Part shown: positions 1 to 5,116 of the stretch, piece after piece
Numbering within the stretch: the first letter of the stretch is position 1
Layout: each line of letters opens with the position of its first letter
Source of the DNA: Desulfobulbus sp.
GTDB taxonomy: Bacteria > Pseudomonadota > Gammaproteobacteria > Burkholderiales > Rhodocyclaceae
Direction of reading: 5' to 3'
Length of the DNA: 5,116 bases
Assembly (NCBI GenBank): GCA_009782025.1
Contig: WQUQ01000152.1
Location: forward strand, 1 to 5,116
Notes under the pieces: generated by a model
Databases searched by the model: none
Told to the model about the DNA's origin: nothing
The model's input: the letters and a program-made list of their open reading frames with translations, nothing else
Program-made: the position numbers and the translations under genes

Positions 1-686
1 TGCATTTCAAATCCTCGACCAACCGCGCGCCGCGCCAGAAAACCAACGGCGAGCAGGGCGAGGAATTCGAACTGCGCCTGGAATTGCGCGTGCTCGCCGA
101 CGTTGGCCTGCTGGGGCTACCCAATGCCGGCAAAAGCACGCTGATCCGCGCCATTTCGTCGGCACGGCCCAAGGTCGCCGACTACCCCTTTACCACGCTG
201 CACCCCAATCTCGGGGTGGTGCGCGTCGATGACGAAAAGAGTTTCGTCGTCGCCGACGTGCCGGGGCTGATCGAGGGCGCGGCTGACGGCGCGGGGCTGG
301 GCATCCGCTTCCTGAAACACCTGCAACGCACGCGCATCCTGCTGCACCTGGTCGACATCGCGCCGCTCGACCCGGAGGCCGACCCGGTGAAGGATGCCCA
401 GGCCATCGTCGGCGAATTGGAGAAACACGACTCGGCGCTAGCCGACAAACCGCGCTGGCTGGTGGTGAACAAACTCGACCTGATCCCGGCAGAGGACCGC
501 GAAAAAGCCGTCGCCGCCTTCCTCAAGGCTTACAAGAAGACGACCAAATACGCCGGCCCGGTCTTTTCCATTGCTGCCATCAGCGGCGACGGCACGCGGC
601 CGCTGATTTACGCCCTGCATGCGGCGCTGGAGCAGATGGCCCGCCCGGAAGTCGATAACGATGATCCTGAGGAGTTGACGGCATGA
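1..686 (+). CDS. obgE: GTPase ObgE/CgtA, 5'-truncated by the window edge
   Basis: This is the Obg-family GTPase that binds the 50S ribosomal subunit and acts in ribosome assembly and stress or cell-cycle control. The first complete codon is at base 3. The frame opens with [16 protein letters not shown], the conserved end of the glycine-rich Obg fold, so roughly the first 125 residues lie outside the window. The G domain is complete. It shows G1 GLPNAGKST (bases 114-140), the switch-I segment DYPFTTL (about 180-200), G3 DVPG followed by LIEGA (from 255), G4 NKLD (468-479) and a G5-like SIAAISG (from 567). The open frame could also start at a TTG at 84, but that codon is internal: the conserved sequence continues upstream of it. 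The C-terminus is short (ending [10 protein letters not shown]) and lacks the long acidic tail of the E. coli protein. In many proteobacteria obgE follows rplU-rpmA, which would be to the left. Identity is secure; only the 5' end is missing. Confidence 0.97.
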   Translation, partial: HFKSSTNRAPRQKTNGEQGEEFELRLELRVLADVGLLGLPNAGKSTLIRAISSARPKVADYPFTTLHPNLGVVRVDDEKSFVVADVPGLIEGAADGAGLGIRFLKHLQRTRILLHLVDIAPLDPEADPVKDAQAIVGELEKHDSALADKPRWLVVNKLDLIPAEDREKAVAAFLKAYKKTTKYAGPVFSIAAISGDGTRPLIYALHAALEQMARPEVDNDDPEELTA

Positions 687-699
687 AGCAGAGCGCTCT

Positions 700-771
700 C
701 CCTCGCCCTGTGCATTCATCACCGCCCCTCACCCCGGCCCTCTCCCCACTGGTGTGGGGCGAGGGGGTGAT
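700..771. repeat. REP-like GC-rich palindromic repeat between obgE and proB
   Basis: Most of the 115-nt gap between obgE and proB is a C-rich block followed by its G-rich complement. The core hairpin is CCCTC-t-CCCCAC (738-749), loop TGGT, then GTGGGG-c-GAGGG (754-765), with a single mismatch. ATCACC (718-723) can close it with GGTGAT (766-771). Two other segments compete for the same G-rich arm: CCCTCGCCC (700-708) is an exact complement of 757-765, and CCCCTC (725-730) is complementary to 761-766. The sequence style (CCCCGGCCCTCTCCCC) resembles dispersed intergenic repeats common in GC-rich proteobacteria; that family assignment is from memory. Only a four-base T run follows (771-774), so any role as terminator or attenuator is uncertain. 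The rest of the gap shows no convincing promoter. Confidence 0.7.
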
Positions 772-801
772 TTTATCCAACGGGGGTAACATCTGAGCGC
801 C

Positions 802-1938
802 ATGAACAATCCAGGCATGACCCCAACCCGTCTCGCCAGCGCCAGGCGTCTGGTCGTCAAGGTCGGTTCGGCGCTGGTCACCAATAACGGTGCCGGCCTC
901 GACCTCGCCGCCATCGACGACTGGGCGCGGCAGATTCACGCGCTGCGCCAGCAGGGCCGGGAAGTCGTGCTCGTCTCCTCGGGGGCCATCGCCTGCGGCA
1001 TGCAGCGCCTGGGCTGGCAGAAACGGCCGCAATCGGTGCATGAACTGCAAGCCGCCGCCGCCGTCGGCCAGATGGGGCTGGTGCAGGTGTACGAAGGCGC
1101 TTTCGCCAAATACGGCCTGGCCACCGCGCAGATTCTGCTCACCCACGACGATCTGGCCGACCGCAAGCGCTACCTGAACGCCCGCTCGACGCTGATTACC
1201 CTGCTCCAACTCGGCGTCGTGCCGATCATCAACGAAAATGACACGGTTGTGACCGACGAAATCAAATTCGGCGACAACGACACCCTCGGCGCGCTGGTCG
1301 CCAACCTGATCGAAGCCGAGGCGCTGATCATCCTGACCGACCAGAAGGGCCTGTACACCGCCGATCCGCGCCAAGACCCGGCGGCGACGCTGATTAGCGA
1401 AGCGGTGGCCGGCGACCCCCGCCTCGACGGCATGGCCGGCGGCGCGGGCAGCGGCATCAGCAAGGGCGGCATGATTACCAAGGTCATCGCCGCCCGCCGC
1501 GCCGCCAGGAGCGGCGCGCATACCGCCATCGCCAGCGGCCGCGAGCGCGACCCCATCGTTCGTCTGGCCCATGGCGAAGCCGTCGGCACCCTGCTCGTCT
1601 CGCAAACGCCGCCCCTGGCGGCGCGCAAGCAATGGCTGGCCGACCACTTGCAACTGGCGGGCCGTTTGCTGCTCGACGAGGGTGCGGTGCGCGCCCTGCA
1701 ATCCGGCAAAAGCCTGCTGCCGGTCGGCGTCACCGCAGCCGTTGGCGAATTCGAGCGCGGCGCGGCGGTCGCCTGCATCGCCCCGGATGGCCGCGAGGTC
1801 GCCCGCGGCCTGTGCAACTACGGCAGCGGCGAAGCCCGCCGTATCGCCGGCAAATCAACCGCCCAGATCGAAGCCATCCTCGGCTACGTGGATGAAGCTG
1901 AAATCATCCACCGCGATAATCTGATTCTGCACGACTGA
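802..1938 (+). CDS. proB: Glutamate 5-kinase (proline biosynthesis, step 1)
   Basis: ProB phosphorylates L-glutamate with ATP to give glutamyl 5-phosphate, the committed and usually proline-inhibited cytoplasmic step of proline synthesis. The 378-aa product has the amino-acid-kinase domain (about 15-265) and a C-terminal PUA domain (about 285-370). Visible motifs are [10 protein letters not shown] with the phosphate-binding Lys (18-27), SSGAIA (59-64), INENDTV (143-149), [12 protein letters not shown] (156-167), [13 protein letters not shown] (178-190) and GGMITK (222-227). The PUA part includes LDEGAVRAL and the ending RRIAGKS...AILGY. Length fits the PUA-containing form (E. coli 367 aa). 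The ATG at 802 has a GAG 5 nt upstream and a G run at 782-786. A second in-frame ATG at 817 is possible and would give 373 aa; neither has a strong Shine-Dalgarno, so the start is uncertain by five codons. No proA is adjacent, which is usual outside enteric bacteria. proB may be co-transcribed with obgE across the repeat. The stop lies 9 nt from that of the opposing permease gene. Confidence 0.97.
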   Translation: MNNPGMTPTRLASARRLVVKVGSALVTNNGAGLDLAAIDDWARQIHALRQQGREVVLVSSGAIACGMQRLGWQKRPQSVHELQAAAAVGQMGLVQVYEGAFAKYGLATAQILLTHDDLADRKRYLNARSTLITLLQLGVVPIINENDTVVTDEIKFGDNDTLGALVANLIEAEALIILTDQKGLYTADPRQDPAATLISEAVAGDPRLDGMAGGAGSGISKGGMITKVIAARRAARSGAHTAIASGRERDPIVRLAHGEAVGTLLVSQTPPLAARKQWLADHLQLAGRLLLDEGAVRALQSGKSLLPVGVTAAVGEFERGAAVACIAPDGREVARGLCNYGSGEARRIAGKSTAQIEAILGYVDEAEIIHRDNLILHD

Positions 1939-1947
1939 CGCAGCCGA

Positions 1948-3147
1948 TTATTCGGCGCGCAAGGCTTCGACCGGATCCAGCCCGGCGGCGCGGCGGGCGG
2001 GCAGCACGCCGGCGGCAAGGCCGATGGTCACGGCCACTATCTCGGCCAGCAGCACGAAGCTGAGCGGCGTATGCACCGGCAGGGCAGGGGCCGCGAGGCG
2101 GATCAGTTGCGCCAGACCGATGCCGAGCAGCAGACCGAGCAGGCCGCCGAGGGCCGAAAGCGCCACCGCTTCGCCGAGAAACAGCGTCAGCACGGTACGG
2201 CGGCGCGCGCCCAAGGCGACCAGCAGGCCGATTTCACTGGTGCGCTCGGCGACGGCAATGGTCATGATGGTGACGATGCCGACGCCGCCGACCAGGAGCG
2301 AGATGCCGCCGAGCGCGCCGACGGCCAGGGTCAGCACGTTGAGGATGTTGGACAGGGTTTTCAGCATCTCCTCCTGGGTGACGATGGTGAAATCCTCGCG
2401 CCCGTGGCGGGCGATCAGGCGCTCGCGGATGGCTGCCGCGACCTGGGCCGAGGGCGCGCCTTCGGCGGCGGCGATGTTGATTTCGTCCAGCCCTGCGCGG
2501 TTGAACAGTTCCAGGGCGCGGGCGGCGGGGATGAACACGGCATCGTCGAGGTCGATGCCGAGAAACTGGCCTTTCGGGGCGAGCACGCCGATGACCCGGA
2601 ATTGCAGGCCGCCGATGCGCAGGCGCTGGCCGAGCGCGTTGTCGCTGCCGAACAATTCTTCCTTGACCTTCGGCCCCAGCACGACGAAGGCGCGGGCGCT
2701 GCCGGCCTCATCGTCGGGCAGGAAGCGGCCGCTTTGCACGGTCGATTTATAGGTGAGGGGCAGTTGGGCGTTGACGCCGGCCACCAGGGTGCGCCGGGTG
2801 CGGCCATTGGCCGAGAGTTCGGCATTGCCGCGCACATTGGGCGTCACGGCGATGATATGGGGCAGATGTTCGAGCGCGCGCGCATCGTCCAGCGACAGCG
2901 GCCGGGCGGAGGAGGGCAGGCCGGAAGGCGCGCCGCCGGTGCGCGTCTTGCCGGGGGTGACGACGATGACATTGGTGCCGAACTGGGTGAATTCGCCGAG
3001 CACGAAGCGGTGGATGCCTTCGCCGATGGAGGTGAGCAGGATCACGGCGGCAATGCCGACGGCAATGCCGAGGAGCGTCAGAAAGCTGCGCAGGCGCTGG
3101 GCGGCGATGGCGCGGACGGCAAGATGCAGGGAATCGGCGAAGAGCAT
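1948..3147 (-). CDS. MacB-type ABC transporter permease (second of a tandem pair)
   Basis: This is an inner-membrane permease of the MacB/FtsX family. The 399 aa show the family layout: TM1 at about 21-41 after a short amphipathic N-terminus, a periplasmic MacB_PCD-like domain of about 225 residues, then TM2 (about 270-298), TM3 (about 322-350) and TM4 (about 361-384). Family marks are FGTNVIVVTPGK (56-67) after TM1, ERTSEIGLLVALGARRR (301-317) between TM2 and TM3 where the ATPase is contacted, and the tail PARRAAGLDPVEALRAE. No ATPase domain is fused, unlike E. coli MacB. The GTN-x-I-x-V-x-PG motif points to MacB-type exporters more than LolC/LolE. The ATG at 3147 lies one base after the TGA of the upstream permease gene, with only a weak GATGAAG ahead of it, so translation is probably coupled. 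The protein is clearly paralogous to its neighbour, and the two likely form a heterodimer. Substrate unknown. Confidence 0.92.
   Translation of the reverse strand: MLFADSLHLAVRAIAAQRLRSFLTLLGIAVGIAAVILLTSIGEGIHRFVLGEFTQFGTNVIVVTPGKTRTGGAPSGLPSSARPLSLDDARALEHLPHIIAVTPNVRGNAELSANGRTRRTLVAGVNAQLPLTYKSTVQSGRFLPDDEAGSARAFVVLGPKVKEELFGSDNALGQRLRIGGLQFRVIGVLAPKGQFLGIDLDDAVFIPAARALELFNRAGLDEINIAAAEGAPSAQVAAAIRERLIARHGREDFTIVTQEEMLKTLSNILNVLTLAVGALGGISLLVGGVGIVTIMTIAVAERTSEIGLLVALGARRRTVLTLFLGEAVALSALGGLLGLLLGIGLAQLIRLAAPALPVHTPLSFVLLAEIVAVTIGLAAGVLPARRAAGLDPVEALRAE
1971..2002. repeat. Direct repeat copy 1 (permease C-terminal motif)
   Basis: These 32 bases match 3172-3203 at 30 positions, and 20 consecutive bases are identical (1984-2003 and 3185-3204). 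The repeat encodes the shared PARRAA-x-LDPV tail of the two permeases. It reflects gene duplication plus conserved protein sequence, possibly refreshed by gene conversion. Confidence 0.8.
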
Positions 3148-3148
3148 G

Positions 3149-4357
3149 TCAATGCTTCATCAACGCCTGCACCGGATCGAGCCGGGCGGCGCGGCGGGCG
3201 GGCATGACGCCGAACAGCAGGCCGGTGGCAAGCGCCGTCGACAATCCCGCGATCACCGCCCAATCCGGCGGATAGGCGGGAAAGACGGGGAAAGCCAGGC
3301 GCAGCCCCCAGGCGCCCAGTTGGCCGAGCAGGTAGCCGACGAGGGCACCGACGCTGGAAAGCATCGCCGCCTCGGTCAGAAAAGCCAGGCGGATGGTGCG
3401 CGCCGGCGCGCCGAGCGCTTTCAGCAAGCCGATTTCGCCGGTGCGCTGGGTGACGGCGACCAGCATCACGTTCATCACCAGAATGCCGGCCACCGCCAGA
3501 CTGATCGCGGCGATGCCGGCGACGCCCAGGGTCAGCGCGCCGAGCAGTTTGTCGAAGGTGGCCAGTATCGCGTCCTGCGTAATGACCGTGACATCCTCCT
3601 CGCCGTGGTGGCGTTGGCGGATGATCTCGGTGACCTGCTCCTTGGCCAGCGGAATCGCCTCGCGGCTCCGGGCCTCGATCAGGATGCGAAACAGCGTGTG
3701 GGTGTTGAACATGGCCTGGGCCAGCGCCACCGGCACGATGACCAGCTCGTCGGTATTCATGCCGAGTCCCTGGCCGACCGGCTGCAACACCCCGATCACG
3801 CGCAGCCGGCGGTCGCCGACGCGGATCAGCTTGCCGACCGCCGGCTCGGCGCCGAACAACTCGTCGCGCACCACCGCGCCGATGACCGCGACGGCGCTGC
3901 CGCTGTTCCAGTCGTCATCGGGCAGGCCGCGCCCCTGGGCCAGCTCGAAGTTGCGTAGCGGCAGAAATTCGGCAGTCGAACCGGCCACCATGATTTCGCG
4001 CAGCCGGCCGCCGTAACTGATCTCCGACGTGCCGACGGCGAGCGGGGCGACGCGGCGGACGGCGCTGGCGCGGCGCAGCGCGGCGGCATCGTCGATGGTC
4101 AGATCGCGCGGCGTGGAGGTAATCACATTGGCCGGATTGAAGCCGCCGGTGCCGGTGCGGCCGGGCAGAACGATGACCAGATTGGTGCCGATGGACGAAA
4201 ACTGGCCAACCACGTAACGACGCGCGCCGTCGCCCAGCGCCGTGAGGACGACCACGGCGGCGACGCCGATCGACATCGCCAACACCGACAAGGCCGTGCG
4301 CAGCGGATAACCGAGCGCTGCGTCGCGGGCGAAGCGCAGGGTGTCAGAAAGGCGCAT
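3149..4357 (-). CDS. MacB-type ABC transporter permease (first of a tandem pair)
   Basis: This 402-aa inner-membrane permease has the same architecture as the next gene: TM1 about 21-43, periplasmic domain about 45-270, TM2 about 272-302, TM3 about 322-350, TM4 about 364-387. Matching motifs are IGTNLVIVLPGRTGTGG (56-72), QRTGEIGLLKALGAPAR (304-320) and PARRAARLDPVQAL (386-399). I start it at the ATG at 4357 (MRLSDTLRFARDA), where family similarity begins. The frame stays open upstream to a GTG at 4489, but those 44 extra residues are translated palindromic repeat (PTFPRQRG, LPCLRGRAREGG) and are probably not protein. No Shine-Dalgarno precedes 4357 (upstream bases CAGCCCCACCCC), so initiation may depend on translation arriving from upstream. 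The gene lies in the operon ATPase, this permease, second permease. With one ATPase and two different permeases, the likely complex is one heterodimeric permease pair on an ATPase dimer. Confidence 0.91.
   Translation of the reverse strand: MRLSDTLRFARDAALGYPLRTALSVLAMSIGVAAVVVLTALGDGARRYVVGQFSSIGTNLVIVLPGRTGTGGFNPANVITSTPRDLTIDDAAALRRASAVRRVAPLAVGTSEISYGGRLREIMVAGSTAEFLPLRNFELAQGRGLPDDDWNSGSAVAVIGAVVRDELFGAEPAVGKLIRVGDRRLRVIGVLQPVGQGLGMNTDELVIVPVALAQAMFNTHTLFRILIEARSREAIPLAKEQVTEIIRQRHHGEEDVTVITQDAILATFDKLLGALTLGVAGIAAISLAVAGILVMNVMLVAVTQRTGEIGLLKALGAPARTIRLAFLTEAAMLSSVGALVGYLLGQLGAWGLRLAFPVFPAYPPDWAVIAGLSTALATGLLFGVMPARRAARLDPVQALMKH
3172..3203. repeat. Direct repeat copy 2 (permease C-terminal motif)
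   Basis: This is the second copy of the 32-base repeat at 1971-2002, in the same reading frame near the end of the upstream permease gene. The copies lie 1,201 bp apart, exactly one gene plus the single intergenic base. Confidence 0.8.
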
Positions 4358-4532
4358 GGGGTGGGGCTGTCTTGGTGGGTACTTGCCTGTGCTGCGGCCC
4401 CCCTCCCTGGCCCTCCCCCGCAAGCAGGGGAGGGAATGAGGCTCCTTCCCCCGCTGGCGGGGGAAGGTTGGGATGGGGGCCAGCAACACCCAAAAACGCC
4501 AGAATTTGAACAGGCTCCAAACGGGTATTCAT
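4344..4532 (-). other. Mini-ORF through the repeat, bridging ATPase and permease genes (doubtful)
   Basis: This is a 62-codon open frame. Its ATG overlaps the ATPase stop as ATGA (4529-4532), and its TGA at 4344-4346 lies 14 nt inside the start of the permease gene. The first 18 residues ([18 protein letters not shown]) are of ordinary composition. The rest (LPPPAGEGASFPPLLAGEG and onward) is typical translated palindromic repeat, rich in Pro and Gly. I do not think it makes a functional protein. Its value may be positional: ribosomes leaving the ATPase gene could translate it and end at the permease start, which lacks its own Shine-Dalgarno. It has no recognised relative. Confidence 0.2.
4396..4481. 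repeat. Three-armed REP-like palindromic repeat inside the ABC operon
   Basis: This 86-nt element occupies about half of the 171-nt spacer between the ATPase and first permease genes. Outer arms GGCCCCC (4396-4402) and GGGGGCC (4475-4481) pair perfectly, and TCCC (4404-4407) with GGGA (4470-4473) extends them after one mismatch. Inside are two independent hairpins. One is CCCTCCCC (4411-4418) with GGGGAGGG (4427-4434) around an 8-nt loop. The other is CCTTCCCCCGC (4444-4454) with GCGGGGGAAGG (4457-4467), 11 perfect pairs around 2 nt. The element shares GGCCCTC and the C-rich style with the repeat after obgE (736-742 and 4409-4415). It looks like a dispersed intergenic repeat (BIME/REP-like). 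In the operon mRNA the folded structure could slow exonucleases or reduce expression of the permeases relative to the ATPase; that role is inferred. The rest of the spacer (4358-4395 and 4482-4528) shows nothing further apart from the mini-ORF. Confidence 0.8.
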
Positions 4533-5116
4533 GCGCTGGCCGCCGAGTCGTGCCGCAAGCGTCCATCCTCCATCATCACCCGGCGGCGGGCGCGCTCGCC
4601 GAGCGCCTGGTCGTGGGTGACGACCACCAGCGTGACGCCCTGGGCGTTCAGCCCTTCCAGGAGATGCACCACCTCCTCGCCGGTATGACGGTCCAGATTG
4701 CCGGTCGGCTCGTCGGCCAGAATCAGCGCCGGACGCATGACGGTGGCGCGGGCAATGGCGACGCGCTGGCGCTGGCCGCCGGAAAGCTGATCGGGCCGAT
4801 GACCGGCGCGGTGATCGAGGCCGAAATCCTTCAACGCCTGGGCAACGCGGGCCTGGCGCTCCTTCGGCGCGATCCCGGCCAGCGTCATCGGCAGCGCGAT
4901 GTTCTCCGCCGCCGTCAATCGCGGCACCAGATGAAAACTCTGGAACACAAAACCAATGCGCTCGCTGCGCACCCGCGCCAACTGGTCACTGGATAGCGTC
5001 GTCACATCGTGGCCTTCGAGGCGGTAATGCCCCGCATCAGGCCGATCCAGCAGACCGAGCAGATTGAGCAGCGTCGACTTGCCGGAACCCGACGGCCCCA
5101 TTACCGCGACGTATTC
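4529..5116 (-). CDS. ABC transporter ATP-binding protein, LolD/MacB type, 5'-truncated by the window edge
   Basis: This cytoplasmic ATPase powers the two permeases downstream. The 195 residues present begin [15 protein letters not shown]; the EYVAV before the ATG at 5101 is conserved family sequence, so that ATG is internal and about 30 N-terminal residues lie beyond the window. Counting from that Met, it has Walker [10 protein letters not shown] (2-10), the Q-loop [18 protein letters not shown] (51-68), the signature [14 protein letters not shown] (106-119), Walker B LILADEP with catalytic Glu (126-132), the D-loop region TGNLD (133-137) and the H-loop VVVTHD (159-164). All catalytic motifs are intact. 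The Q-loop and [10 protein letters not shown] pattern are typical of the LolD/MacB/FtsE group, matching the FtsX-fold permeases beside it. I cannot separate LolD-like from MacB-like function on the ATPase alone, so no symbol is given; the permeases favour a MacB-type exporter. The stop (TGA, 4531-4529) overlaps a mini-ORF start as ATGA. Confidence 0.95.
   Translation of the reverse strand, partial: EYVAVMGPSGSGKSTLLNLLGLLDRPDAGHYRLEGHDVTTLSSDQLARVRSERIGFVFQSFHLVPRLTAAENIALPMTLAGIAPKERQARVAQALKDFGLDHRAGHRPDQLSGGQRQRVAIARATVMRPALILADEPTGNLDRHTGEEVVHLLEGLNAQGVTLVVVTHDQALGERARRRVMMEDGRLRHDSAASA

Noticed and set aside
675..680. TTGACG as a -35 box for proB
   Set aside because: It lies at the end of obgE and no plausible -10 element occurs 16-18 bases downstream.
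738..774. Rho-independent terminator after obgE
   Set aside because: The hairpin is strong, but only four Ts follow and they start after five further bases; the structure is better explained as part of the palindromic repeat.
580..1701. Long 373-codon open frame on the minus strand opposite proB
   Set aside because: It lies antisense to a clearly identified gene, is rich in Gly, Ala, Arg and Gln without domain motifs, and is the expected product of GC-rich codon bias.
2071..3958. Two long plus-strand open frames (378 and 401 codons) opposite the permease genes
   Set aside because: Their Asp/Gln/Gly/Ala-rich low-complexity translations lack recognisable motifs, and the minus-strand frames encode well-formed MacB-type permeases.
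4396..4481. CRISPR-like or riboswitch-like element
   Set aside because: There are no regularly spaced identical repeats and no recognisable aptamer; the element is a set of nested inverted repeats.
4361..4996. Plus-strand 211-codon open frame across the repeat and the ATPase gene
   Set aside because: It is antisense to the intact ATPase motifs and begins inside translated repeat; no independent coding signal.

Overview
The window is a GC-rich stretch of bacterial chromosome. Two conserved housekeeping genes read rightward and the end of an ABC exporter operon reads leftward, so the two sets converge. The ObgE and glutamate 5-kinase proteins, the obgE-proB adjacency, and a ProB that has a PUA domain but no proA beside it all suggest a betaproteobacterium. 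A relative of the Rhodocyclales is plausible, but this is inferred from remembered family patterns and not from a search.

Left part (1-1938, + strand). The window opens inside obgE, a ribosome-assembly GTPase gene that lacks its 5' part here. A 115-nt gap (687-801) holds a GC-rich palindromic repeat of the dispersed REP-like kind. The complete proB gene follows; its product catalyses the first step of proline synthesis. It ends only 9 nt from the stop codon of the opposing gene.

Right part (1948-5116, - strand). Read in the direction of transcription, this is an ATP-binding protein (its 5' end lies beyond the window), a 171-nt spacer with a second and more elaborate palindromic repeat, and two tandem paralogous MacB-type permeases of 402 and 399 aa separated by a single base. 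One LolD/MacB-type ATPase with two FtsX-fold permeases makes a complete type VII-like (mechanotransmission) ABC module in the inner membrane. In this family such modules usually work with a periplasmic HlyD/MacA-type adaptor and an outer-membrane channel to export or extract a substrate. No adaptor is visible; if present it should lie just beyond base 5116. The substrate cannot be read from the sequence.

Nothing here looks like an undescribed system. The points worth a second look are small: a three-armed palindromic repeat inside the operon, a mini-ORF through that repeat that overlaps the genes on both sides, a recombination-prone direct repeat in the two permease genes, and the very tight convergent junction. 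The many long open frames on the opposite strands are compositional shadows of the genes described.
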